Positions 45,144 through 56,470 of a DNA stretch of 64,000 bases are shown here, in pieces. Within the stretch, counting starts at the first letter, position 1. Each line of letters opens with the position of its first letter. The translations under genes and the position numbers were made by a program. Origin of the DNA: Pachyseris speciosa (Eukaryota; Cnidaria; Anthozoa; Scleractinia; Pachyseridae); assembly GCA_016490735.1 (NCBI GenBank), contig JAEMWC010000379.1, positions 253,501 through 317,500 on the forward strand. Direction: 5' to 3'. Below the pieces are notes generated by a model. It did no database searches, was not told the DNA's origin, and saw nothing but the letters and a program-made list of their open reading frames with translations.

Positions 45144-46020
45144 TTATGATAGTTGAATCTCATTTTGTGGCAGAGGTTCACGGCAAAAAATTATGGCCTT
45201 ATATCCTTCCTGGAAGTTTGTACTGCGGAAAGCGTACAAAATAGGATTAAGGCATAAGGTACCAAAGAACATAAACTGAAACAGTTAAAAGGCTAGAATA
45301 TGCAAAGGTAGACTTTTCCCCATCACTCAAAATCATAACTGTTCCATAAACTACAACAGGTCCATACACAACAAACCCAGCAGTTGCCAGGATAAATGTG
45401 ATCAAAAGCTTCTGTTTCTCCGCGCTTCTGTCTTCGTTAGTGTCTGCGGCACATAATGTGTGGGTAAAGTACAGTCCTTTGATTAAGGATCCATAACAAA
45501 AAGAAATACTGTTAGTGGTATGTAAGCGGTAACTAGGTATATGATGATAGCATAAATTTTGCTGACGTCCTCGTGAGCACATGCGAAGGGTTTTTTGTTC
45601 CATTCCACTAAAAAGGCACTAGAAATTTGAGAAGAATACTTGAGATCCAAACAGTAGCTATGGCCCGCTTGATATTGTCTTCGCTCAACCGCAATCGTGA
45701 TATCTTTCCACCGGTAGTAACGCCAGAGTAAAGGATGAAGCCAAAGTGGGGATGAGTCTGACATCTGTAGCCTTGCAAATGAATCTTGCGTATCCATAAT
45801 CAGGGTTGGCAATTTGAAAGAAAATAAAGAATACTGGCCAGTCAAACAAAATGTTCAAGACATCACTAACAGGTTTGCTAGCAGGTAATTAGTTGTTGTA
45901 TGTATGTGTCGTGTTTTGTGAACGATGCGGATCACTAACACGTTTGCGATTAAACCAGTGATAAAAAAATGGAAGGGCTGACAATGAAAGGATCACCCCC
46001 AAACTACTGGTATCGGTTAT
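45144..46020 (-). pseudogene. class A GPCR, copy 5, heavily broken
   Basis: The start codon position reads ATA (complement of 46018-46020). An extra T in the TM1 Phe run, a deletion of a few bases in TM2 (AACCTGTTAGTG), a shortened stretch after TM3 and further shifts near 45485 and 45600 scatter the protein over several frames. Recognisable parts: CYGSLIKGLYF, the EKQKLLITFILATAGF of TM6 with residues missing before YGPVVV, and a damaged TM7. The C-terminus ends at TAA 45144-45146. Closest to copy 1 by sequence and flanks. Confidence 0.9.
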
Positions 46021-47604
46021 GATGCAGCTGGGTCAGTTTTTTTCGTCTTTATCTCGACGTGGTGAAAATATTGGAAACTGCCCAAAGATCACCTGGAAAC
46101 CGCTTTCCCGCATATTTGCAAAGATTGCATAAATTACATGTACTCCAAACCAGACGTTTCCTGCTGTAGTTAAGAAAATGCCGATTATTAAGTAATTTAA
46201 GGTCTAGCTGAGGAGCTTATTGGCGGTTTTCGAAGAGGGTTTAAGATGAGTTATACAAATTAATGCAAATTGACGAACTGGCCGGTGCAATTCTAAAAGG
46301 CAGTTTTAAGCGACTCTCACGAAAGCATACAAGTTAAATAATGAAAAACTGCAAATTGATGTCGACCATCTCTGTCCGGAGGGCCTACAGCCATATTGTT
46401 AAAATAAAAAATAAATACATAAATGAACAATTATGATGACCAAAAAATAACTCTTTTTCCATAATATGAATCGAGTCCAAAGGAAAAAGAATAATTACTC
46501 TGAGAGCACGTTTGCCGTGGACTGTTTTGCATGCATTACTGTTTTACTGACAGCTCAGAAAGCTACTTTTAGGACATTAGTGTCGAGAAACACGTGTTTA
46601 ATATGATACACATTGTTATTGCATTCCCGTTTAGAAGAATGTCTTTAATTTGACAGAAATCGTTATAAATTTTACTATACTTTTATTTTTCTCTCAAATA
46701 TAGTGTCGGCTGATTTAAGGGGAGCGGGAGGGGTAAGCAGTTACCTTTTATCTTACCGCTTGTTCGTTCTTCTTTTCCAGCGGTCGGTTAAAGAGTGACT
46801 CTGGAAAGTTCTTATCCGAACATCCGAAATTATGATTCGATTTTTTTGGTTCCTTTTCATTAGTCCAGAGCCTAGAACATAACCGACAAATAACCAATCT
46901 CTTCCCCAGATCCTACGTTACCCTTGTCCATCGAAACGGGCAACGGAGGCTCTGGAAGAATCCAAAACCGGAACCAGAAAATCCTGGTTACGGTTTGATT
47001 ATGCCTGCGTGAGGTTTCACGACAAAATGGCGGCTGTTGATCATGTCAACACGCTCAGCAGGACCAATTTAGGGCAGTCAGCAGGGGCGATTCCACTGTA
47101 ATCGACCAACCATCAGAAAACAGTCACATACATGCGGTAGAAGCCAACATGTGAGCGATTTCCTTCGAACACGACTCTTTCTAAGGATAGATACATCGAT
47201 TCTTTTAGAGGAAGCTCAATTACACCTTGCAAGTTTGATTAAGCTTTAAGCTGATATTATCTGCTTAGAGGATACTTTTAATATATGTTCGGATTCTCAA
47301 GAATCATCGTTTCAGTGTTGGCTTAGAAAAAAACCGATGAGAGCTTAACCTCAACAATAGTTCCACCTCAATTTTTGGTAGCCCACCCAGAAGTTCTTAC
47401 TGTAGCTGCTATCTGGAGAACAAGATTTTTAATGATGTACTGAAGTAGAAAATCTTCATGGAATGGGTTAAGGCGGTAGTTCAGAAATGGTTGTATATAA
47501 AGTACACTTAGTATACTAGTGGAATGAGGAGTATGCAAATTAAGATTTTTACTGACTCAGCAAATTTAATTGAAGACTATCTGATATAATTATTATTCAA
47601 ATAA
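46021..47604. other. GPCR copy 5 upstream flank and unknown DNA
   Basis: Box CCAGGTGATCTTTG at 46083-46096. 46705-46725 is the empty site for the element at 15307-16292. From 46930 to 47604 I see no gene and no match to the other units. Confidence 0.5.
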
Positions 47605-47669
47605 AGAATAATCCTCGCAGTTGTGAACGCAATTTATGCAATTGCGAAAAGAAGCCTATAAACAATTCA

Positions 47670-47743
47670 GGACTTCAACGGGGTTTGAACCCGTGACCTC
47701 GCGATTACCGGTACAATGCTCTAACCAACCGAGCTATAAAGCC
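47670..47743 (-). ncRNA. inverted tRNA-like unit at the array edge
   Basis: Complement reads GGCTTTATAGCTCGGTTGG at the 5' end and closes with TGAAGTCC. The A-box and B-box motifs are present. It faces away from the other monomers; the junction with the first plus-strand monomer lies at about 47865-47885. Confidence 0.6.
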
Positions 47744-48289
47744 ACTGACGTTGGAAAAAGGTCAATTCGGGGTTCATATGTTCCCTTGAAAGAATTAAGT
47801 GTGAATAATATATGAAATGAATCATATATGAACTGCGGAAATGAAATCAAGTAAAGAATGATCCTCAGAGTTGTGCGAGATAGAGTATCGCAGAGCATCG
47901 AGGTAGAGCATCGCACCGGTAATCGCGAGGTCACGGGTTCAAACCCCATTGAAGTCCTGAATATTTTTTCCCGCTTCTTTTCAAAATTGCATACATTGCG
48001 TTCACAACTGCGAGAATCATTCTTCATTTGATTTCATTTCCGCAGTTCATATACGATTCATTTCATATATCATTCACACTCATTTCTTTCACGGGAACAT
48101 ATGAACCCACAATTGACCTCCTCCCAACGACAGTGGCTTCATAGCTCAGTTGGTTAGAGCATCGCACCAGTAATCGCGAGATCACGGGTTCAAACCCCGT
48201 TGAAGTCCTGAATTTTTTTTTTCAGGCTTGTTTTCGCCATTGCATAAATTGCGTTCACAACTGCGAGGATCATTCTTCATTTGATTTCA

Positions 48290-48372
48290 TTACCGCAGTT
48301 CATATATGATCCATTTCAAATACCATTCACACTCATTTCTTTCACGAGAACATATGAACCCACAATTGACCT

Positions 48373-48413
<41 letters not shown>

Positions 48414-49634
48414 ATCGCACCGCTAATCGCGAGGTCACGGGTTCAAACCCCGTTGAAGTCCTGAATATTTTTTTTTTCAGGCTTCTTTTCGCAATTGCAT
48501 AAATTGCGGTCACAACTGCAAGGATCATTCTTCATTTGATTTCATTTCCGCAGTTCATATAGGATTCATTTCATATATCATTCACACTCATTTCTTTCAC
48601 AGGAACATATGAACCCACAATTCACCTGCTCCCAACGTCAGTAGCTTCAAAGCTCAGGTAGTTAGAGCATAGCACCGGTAACCGCGAGGTCACGGGTTCA
48701 AACCCCGTTGAAGTCCAGAATTTTTTTTTCAGGCTTTTTTTCGCAATTCCATCAATTGCGTTCACAACTGCGAGGATCATTCTTCGTTTGATTTCATTTC
48801 CGCAGTTCATATATGATATATTTCACATATCATTCACACTCATTTCTTTCACGGGAACATATGAACCCACAATTGACCTGCTCCCAACGTCAGTGGCCTT
48901 ATAACTCAGTTGGTTAGAGCATCGCACCGCTAATCGCAAGGTCACGGGTTCAAACCCCGTTGAAGTCCTAAATTTTTTTTTAGGCTTCTCTTCGCAAATG
49001 CATAAATTGCGTTCACAACTCCGAGGATCATTCTTCATTTGATTTCATATCCGCAGTTCACATAGGATTCATTTCATATATCATTCACACTCATTTCTTG
49101 TACGGGAACATATAAACCCACAATTGGCCTGCTCCCAACGTCAGTAGCTTCAAACCTCAGTTGGTTAGAGCATCGCACCGGTAATCGCAAGATCACCGGT
49201 TCAATCCCCGTTAAAATCCTCAATTTTTTTTTTTCAGGCTTCTTTTCGCAATTGCATCAATTGCTTTCACAACTGCGAGGATTATTCTTCATTTGATTTT
49301 ATTTCCGAAGTTCATATATGATTCATTTCATATATCATTCACACTCATTTCCTTCACGGGAACATATGAACCACAATTGACCTGCTCCCAACGGCAGTGG
49401 CTTCATAGCTCAGTTGGTTAGAGCATCGCACCGGTAATCGCAAGGTCACGGGTTCAAACCCCGTTGAAGTCCTGAATTTTTTTTCAGGCTTCTTTTCGCA
49501 ATTGCATAAATTGCGTTCACAACTGCAAGGAACATTCTTCATTTGATTTCATTTACGTAGTTCATATAGGATTCATTTCATATACCATTCACACTCATTT
49601 CTTTCACGAGAACATATGAACCCACAATTGACCT

Positions 49635-49675
<41 letters not shown>

Positions 49676-50815
49676 ATCGCACCGCTAATCGCGAGGTCAC
49701 GGGTTCAAACCCCGTTGAAGTCCTGAATATTTTTTTTTTCAGGCTTCTTTTCGCAATTGCATAAATTGCGGTCACAACTGCAAGGATCATTCTTCATTTG
49801 ATTTCATTTCCGCAGTTCATATAGGATTCATTTCATATATCATTCACACTCATTTCTTTCACAGGAACATATGAACCCACAATTCACCTGCTCCCAACGT
49901 CAGTAGCTTCAAAGCTCAGATAGTTAGAGCATCGCACCGGTAACCGCGAGGTCACGGGTTCAAACCCCGTTGAAGTCCAGAATTTTTTTTTTCAGGCTTC
50001 TTTTCGCAATTGCATAAATTGCGTTCACAACTGCGAGGATCATTCTTCGTTTGATATCATTTCCGCAGTTCATATATGATATATTTCACATATCATTCAC
50101 ACTCATTTCTTTCACGGGAACATATGAACCCACAGTTGACCTGCTCCCAACGTCAGTGGCCTTATAACTCAGTTGGTTAGAGCATCGCACCGCTAATCGC
50201 AAGGTCACGGGTTCAAACCCCGTTGAAGTCCTAAATGTTTTTTTTAGGCTTCTCTTCGCAAATGCATAAATTGCGTTCACAACTCCGAGGATCATTCTTC
50301 ATTTGATTTCATATCCGCAGTTCACATAGGATTCATTTCATATATCATTCACACTCATTTCTTGTACGGGAACATATAAACCCACAATTGACCTGCTCCC
50401 AACGTCAGTAGCTTCAAAGCTCAGTTGGTTAGAGCATCGCACCGGTAATCGCAAGATCACCGGTGCACTCCCCGTTAAAATCCTGAATTTTTTTTTTCAG
50501 GCTTCTTTTCGCAATTGCATCAATTGCTTTCACAACTGCGTGGATTATTGTTCATTTGATTTTATTTCCGAAGTTCATATATGATTCATTTCATATATCA
50601 TTCACACTCATTTCCTTCACGGGAACATATGAACCACAATTGACCTGCTCCCAAAGGCAGTGGCTTCATAACTCAGTTGGTTAGAGCATCGCACCGGTAA
50701 TCGCAAGGTCACGGGTTCAAACCCCGTTGAAGTCCTGAATTTTTTTTCAGGCTTCTTTTCGCAATTGCATAAATTGCGTTCACAACTGCAAGGAACATTC
50801 TTCATTTGATTTCAT
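48290..50815 (+). repeat. five-monomer higher-order repeat, two copies of about 1263 bp
   Basis: Heads at 48388, 48643, 48895, 49145 and 49399 share private variants one-to-one with those at 49650, 49904, 50158, 50409 and 50662. Examples are the GCTAATCGC anticodon arm in the first, TTCACCTGCTCC plus TAACCGCG in the second, CCTTATAACTCAG with TTCTCTTCGCAAATGC in the third, and CCGTTAAAATCC in the fourth. Offsets are all 1261-1264 bp. This indicates one recent block duplication inside the array. Confidence 0.9.
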
Positions 50816-51915
50816 TTACGTAGTTCATATAGGATTCATTTCATATATCATTCACACTCATTTCTTTTACGGGAAAATATGAACCCACAATTGACCTGCT
50901 CCCAACGTCAGTACCTTCAAAGCTAAGTTGGTTAGAGCATCGCACCCGTAATCGCGACGTCAAGGGTTCAAACTCCGTTGAAGTCCTGAATTTTTTTTCA
51001 GGCTTCTTATCGCAATTGCATAAATTGCGTTCACAACTGCGAGGATCATTCTTCATTTGATTTCATTTCCGCAGTTCATATAGGATTCATTTCATATATC
51101 ATTCACACTCATTTCTTTTACGGGAACATATGAAACCACAATTGACCAGCTCCCAACGTCAGTAGCTTCAAAGCTCAGTTGGTTAGAGCATCGCACCGGT
51201 AATCGCGAGGTCACGGGTTCAAACCCCGTTGAAGTCCTGAATTTTTTTTTTCAGGATTCTTTTGGCAATTGCATAAATTGCGTTCACAGCTGCGACGATC
51301 ATTCTTCATTTGATTTCATTTCCGCAGTTCATATAAGATTCATTTCATATATCATTCACACTCATTTCTTTCACGGGAACATATGAACCCACAATTGACC
51401 TGCTCCCGACGTCAGTGGCTTCATAGCTCAATTGCTTAGAGCCTCGCACCGGTAATCGCGAAGTCACGGGTTCAACCCCGTTGAAGTCCTGAATATTTGT
51501 TTTTTTTTTTTTTTTTCAGGGTTATTTTCGCAATTGCATAAATTGCGTTCACAACTGCGAGGATCATTCTTTATTTGATTTCATTTCCGCTGTTCATATA
51601 GGATTCATTTCATATATCATTCACACTCATTTCTTTCAGGGGAACATATGAACCCACAATTGACCTGCTCCCAACATCAGTAGCTTCATAGCTCAGTCGG
51701 TTTGAGCATCGTACCAGTAATCGCAAAGTCACGGGCTCAAACCCCGTTGCAGTCCTGATTTTTTTTAGGCCTCTATTCGCAATTGCATAAATTGCGTTCA
51801 CAACTGCGAGGATCATTCTTTATTTGATTTCATTTCCGCAGTTCATATATGATTCATTTCATATATCATTCACACTCATTTCTTTCACGGGAACATATGA
51901 ACCCACAATTGACCT

Positions 51916-51956
<41 letters not shown>

Positions 51957-52418
51957 ATCGCACCGGTAATCGCAAAGTCACGGGCTCAACCCCGTTAAAG
52001 TCCTGATTTTTTTTTTCAGGCCTCTTTTCGCAATTGCATAAATTGCGTTCACAACTGCGACGATCATTCTTCATTTGATTTCATTTTCGCAGTTGATATA
52101 TGATTCATTTCATATATCATTCACACTCATTTCTTTTACGGGAACATATGAACCCACAATTGACCTGCTCCCAACGTCAGTGGCTTCATAGCTTAGTTGG
52201 TTAGAGCATCGCACCGGTAATCGCAAGGTCACAGCTTCAAAACCCGTCGAAGTCCTGAATCCTTTTTTTAGTCTTCTCTTCGCAATTGCATAAATTGCGT
52301 TCACAACTCCGAGGATCATTCTTCATTTGATTCCATTTCCGCAGTTCATATATGATTCATTTCGTATATCATTCACACTCATTTCTTTCACGGGAACATA
52401 TGAACCCACAATTGACCT

Positions 52419-52454
<36 letters not shown>

Positions 52455-52918
52455 GAAGCATTGCACCGGTAATTGCGAGGTCAGGGGTTCAAACCCCGTT
52501 GAAGTCCTGAATTTTTTTTAGGCCTCTTTTTGCAATTGCATAAATTGCGTTCACAACTGCGATGATCATTCTTCATTTGATTTTATTTCCGCAGTTCATA
52601 TATGGGACATTTCATATATCATTCACACTCATTTCTTTCACGGGAACATATGAACCCACAATTGACCTGCTCTCAACGTCAGTGGCTTTATAGCTCAGTC
52701 GGGTAGAGCATCGCACCGGTAATCGCGAGGTCACGCGTTCAAACCCCGTTGAAGTCCTGAATTTTTTTCAGGCTTCTTTTTGCAATTGCATAAATTGCGT
52801 TCACAACTGCGAGGATCATTCTTTATTTGATTCCATTTCCGCAGTTCATATATGATTCATTTCGTATATCATTCACACTCATTTCTTTCACGGGAACATA
52901 TGAACCCACAATTGACCT

Positions 52919-52951
<33 letters not shown>

Positions 52952-53240
52952 CTTAGAGCATCGCACCGGTAATCGCAAGGTCACGGGTTAAAACCCCGTT
53001 GAAGTCCTGAATTTTTTTCAGGCTTCTTTTCGCAATTGTATAAATTGCGTTCACAACTGCGAGGATCATTCTTTATTTGATTTCATTTCCGCAGTTCATA
53101 TATGATTCATTTCATATATCATTCACACTCATTTCTTTAACGGGAACATAAAAACCCACAATTGACCAGCTCCCAACGTCAGTAGCTTCAAAGGTCAGTT
53201 GGTTAGAGCATCACACCGGTAATCGCGAGATCACGGGTTC

Positions 53241-53326
53241 ATACGGTGGCCCGTAAGGGCTATCCGAATATGGGTATATTTTTTTATAGCCAAAATATTA
53301 CTGTCGATTTAGTTTGGGTCTCAGTA
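53241..53326. other. junction after the tRNA-derived array
   Basis: The array breaks off mid-head and is followed by GGCCCGTAAGGGC (a small palindrome) and AT-rich sequence. Confidence 0.4.
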
Positions 53327-53450
53327 ACGCGAGTTCTCGACTTACAACAGGAGATCTCGACTTATAACACGAGATCACGACTTAGTAACACGAGATCTCC
53401 ACTTCTAACACGAGATCTCGTGTTATAAGTCGAGATCTCGACTTAGTAAC
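53327..53450. repeat. 20-21-bp tandem motif with GAGATCTC palindromes
   Basis: Six units of CGAGATCTCGACTTATAACA-type sequence in a row; the fifth is inverted (CGAGATCTCGTGTTATAAGT), which makes a hairpin at about 53408-53445. It may be the end of a small transposon. Confidence 0.7.
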
Positions 53451-53763
53451 GGAATCAGCATTGGGATGCTTAAAACAGCGAAACGGGTTGACTGGCTGGC
53501 TGGCTGGTATTGAGAAATTTCATAGTGGATGGGTCTGCGAGAGAAATGGTCGTATGGTTTGGCAAGCGCTTTCTTCGTTAACGGGATGATGTTTTGCCAC
53601 TGAGAATCATTAATTGAAGAAGGTTCTTCGGAAGACAAGGGAAGTAACAGTAAAACTATCAAACCACTTCAGAGTTTTGTGTCAGCCAAGGAAAGATTTT
53701 ATGGGAAATGGCGGTATTATTCAGCTCTGTCGCGTTCCGAGTGATTGCTGCCCGTGAATCATG
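53451..53763. other. non-coding
   Basis: No supported gene. Short GGCTGGCTGGCTGG run at about 53491-53506. Confidence 0.4.
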
Positions 53764-54215
53764 TTGACTGCTCTAAACGATCAGGTGCGGACCTCTTTTT
53801 TGTCTTTTCTATGGACATTGATGTCAAAATTGCTTAGCAATTTTTCTAGCTTAATGCAAGATATTTTTATTGCTTGTCTAATTTCACCACATTCTCCAAG
53901 AATCTTCGAAGAAACATTATTCGTATTGTGCTTTGTTTTCTTGTAATGTTTTGTTGTTCTGTTATTTCTGAACCGCGGACAATTCCCGTTGACTGCTCTA
54001 AACGATCAGTTTGTACCCTTTATTGTCTTTTCTACGGGCATTTATGTCAAACTGAAGTAAACACCTATTTTTCTAGCTTAATCAGTACAACTAGCTAGTC
54101 TTAATCAGTATAACTAGCTAGTCTTGTTTAATTTCACCACCTTCTCCTTCTTCGAACAAACATTCGCATCGTACTTTGCTTGCTTGTGGTGTTTTGTTTT
54201 TGATCCGCGTTGAAT
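53764..54215. repeat. 225-bp tandem duplication
   Basis: TTGACTGCTCTAAACGATCAG begins at 53764 and again at 53989, with collinear sequence between (TTTATTGTCTTTTCTA, TTTTTCTAGCTTAATC, TTTAATTTCACCAC). A decayed third start is near 54210. Partly homologous to 25560-25690. Confidence 0.75.
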
Positions 54216-55684
54216 TCCTTACTACTTTCATCTGAAAATAGTTTGGACTCGAGAATGTCTGTCTGTTTTTCTTTTTTTTGTTTTTTGTTTGTTTGTTTGT
54301 TTGTTTTTTTGCAAACGTTTGCTATCAAAGACTCTTCGTTTTCACTGCTGCTTAATTGTTTTGGACACAAAACAAGCTTTCGAAAAGGTCGTAATTGCTG
54401 TTTTTGGCAGTCAAAAACGTCAACTAGCATTCTAGGAAAGAAAATAGTTCCCTAGAAAGTTAGTGGAAAGTTCATTTCAGCTTGCATTTTCTCAAAGCAA
54501 GATTTTGTTCCGTAACATTTTCGGGCAATTAAAATTCAGCTAGGGAATCTGAACAGATGAACTTCTTCTAGCTTTTGAAAACATCACTTTAAACAGACTT
54601 CAAACACCTTAAGGTACTTAAAAATGCCTTTCTATATAGCTTTTGGTTGATTTGGCTCGTTGGGTGCCCCTGAAGTTGCTCGGCGACAGTGTGCTTGGCT
54701 TGGCCTGGCTAAATTTATATATATGGCCTTCAGTTGTTTTTTTTTTTTAATCGCTACATAGCAGACTGGAATAGTATTCCATCGAACATCATGCATGCAC
54801 CTTCTTAAATTTTGTGTCAATTTTAAATCAGATGTAACTTGTGAGTGACAAGTAAGTAATTTAATTAGGTTATTAGCTTTTGGTTGTATTTAAATTTTAC
54901 TTCTTAATTTTTAATGTCAATCTCAAATCAGGGGTGACTTGTAAGAGACAAGTATTCGATTTAATTTCATTAGGTTAGCTTTGAGCCGCGCTTAAATTTC
55001 ACCTATTAGTTTTTAGTATGTTTAATATTAGACAATATGTATGGGAATTTAGTTTCTCCCAATTATTCTCCAGTCATCTTATCAACTTACTTGTATTCGC
55101 ATGACAAAGTATTATTAAACTTAAAGTAAGCTCTTTCTCATCAATGTGCATCAATGTGCAATGTTGCATACAGTCTTTCAATTAATTTTATTGGTAGCTG
55201 CTCACACCAATCTTGTGGGATGTTTGGATGACATTTGGCTTTAATGTTTAAACACTCACAAAGAACACTCACAAAGAAGAAAGACAAACTTTGCCTTCTG
55301 CCGGATGTGGCAAATGAATTTTTTTGTCGTAAAGACAATCCAAAAAGGAATTTCGGTACATTCAGACAATCCGATTTCGAGACAGTAAGCGAATAAATGA
55401 GCCAAAGTAATGATTACTCTACCTTCGTCTACAGATTATGTTAAGTGTGATTACAAGTTTATTTTGTCACTAACCCCTTTCTCTAGATGCTTGAATCGAG
55501 TTGCAAAGTGTAGAAAACGATTTGACTTGATTTTTTGAGTTGATAAAATATGTTAACTGCTGGACAATGCTTATGAATTCAACGGAATTATATGCTTTTT
55601 AATTATTTTTAGAGTTAGTCCCCTCCCCTCACTTGAAAATGCGGGAGCGCCCCCCCTCTTTGAAAACTGCTCCGCGAGCCCTGA
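54216..55684. other. AT-rich non-coding stretch
   Basis: (GTTT)n run at 54285-54307. The phrase TAACTTGTnAGnGACAAGTA is repeated at about 54835 and 54928 in a ~90-bp partial duplication. Short frames (for example 54134-54430 minus) have no family features. Confidence 0.4.
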
Positions 55685-55737
55685 TTAGTTACTTCATTAA
55701 TTGTAAACTGTACAAGCAGTGTGGTAAAGTCCCCAAA
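55685..55737 (+). mobile_element. SINE tail fragment
   Basis: TTAGTTACTTCATTAATTGT then AAACTG...AAAGTCCCC matches the complement of about 31265-31317, the 3' part of the SINE at 31157-31627. Confidence 0.6.
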
Positions 55738-55744
55738 ATAGATA

Positions 55745-56470
55745 AAATTTAGACTCGAAAGGTACCGGCGACACACAAATGATTTGATTGGGCGTTAAAG
55801 AATACTCAAAGAATTTCACGCCTCTCGATTGTCCTACAACAAATCGACGAAGATTCAAGAAATCCCACTTTTTGATGAATTAAATAACAAAAACATCAAC
55901 ATCAAGAAAACAAAGAAAATCCATGGACACCTGATTGGGACAATGTTAGCCAATAGTTTTAATAGCCATCAAAGTACAAGACCTGGAAAGTGGTAGAAAA
56001 CAGTCTTAGTTACCTTAAGCGGATCAATTACATTGTATTAGGGAAAGGGGGCAGGGGGAGTAATGAGGTGAAGTATACGTATCACCTGTAATCGACAGCG
56101 CTTGGCTGGGCTCAGCCTTAGGAACTCCGTGTATTTACGAAGCATGCCGGTGTGGGATCGACTATGTGTGTGCGACATTTAGACCTTTATCAAAATAATA
56201 GTTTTGTGCTTGGTTTATGCACGATGGTTCAGTTTCTCGGGGTTTTCCCCCTTTCTGTTACTCCTATGGAAGTTAGACCCCTCGAGGTACAATTTTTTCC
56301 TCCTTTCAAGCAAATCGAGATTGGTTTGCTGTAATTTGCAGCGAAGATTTGCTTATTGGTCATTTTGCCTATTTTGTTTTAGTACCGAATCTACGTACCA
56401 CGTTAAGCGTGTAAGCTTTACTCAACGGTCTTTATTGAAATAAAAAGGAAACGTGTTCTCTAAGCTATAT
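55745..56470 (+). repeat. approx. 720-bp duplicated segment (partner 18420-19140)
   Basis: See 18420-19140. Here the TATA-like box is weaker (TTTATCAAAATAA) and the frame MVQFLGVFPLSVTPMEVRP is kept. Confidence 0.7.

Larger units (their letters stand above)
47605..53240. repeat. tandem array of about 23 tRNA-derived monomers, ~252-bp period
   Basis: Each monomer has a 74-nt tRNA-like head (ends GGCTTCA/TGAAGTCC, A-box TAGCTCAGTTGG, B-box GGTTCAAACCC), then CCTGAAT(n)TCAGGC, a TTGCATAAATTGCG stem, AACTGCGAGGATCATTC, and a TTCATTTGATTTC-rich spacer. The first monomer (tRNA part 47670-47743) is on the minus strand; all others are on the plus strand. Plus-strand heads start near 47892 (5' part damaged), 48135, 48388, 48643, 48895, 49145, 49399, 49650, 49904, 50158, 50409, 50662, 50923, 51163, 51417, 51682, 51931, 52182, 52433, 52684, 52933 and 53183. 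The last is cut inside its B-box near 53240. Not CRISPR: spacers are also repeated. Confidence 0.95.

Noticed and set aside
47605..53240. Evenly spaced repeats resembling a CRISPR array
   Set aside because: Period is ~252 bp, the spacers are repeated too, and each unit is a tRNA-like head plus tail in a eukaryotic genome.
47605..53240. A cluster of functional threonine tRNA genes
   Set aside because: Position 33 is C, the anticodon stem needs a bulge, and the anticodon triplet varies, so normal decoding tRNAs are unlikely.
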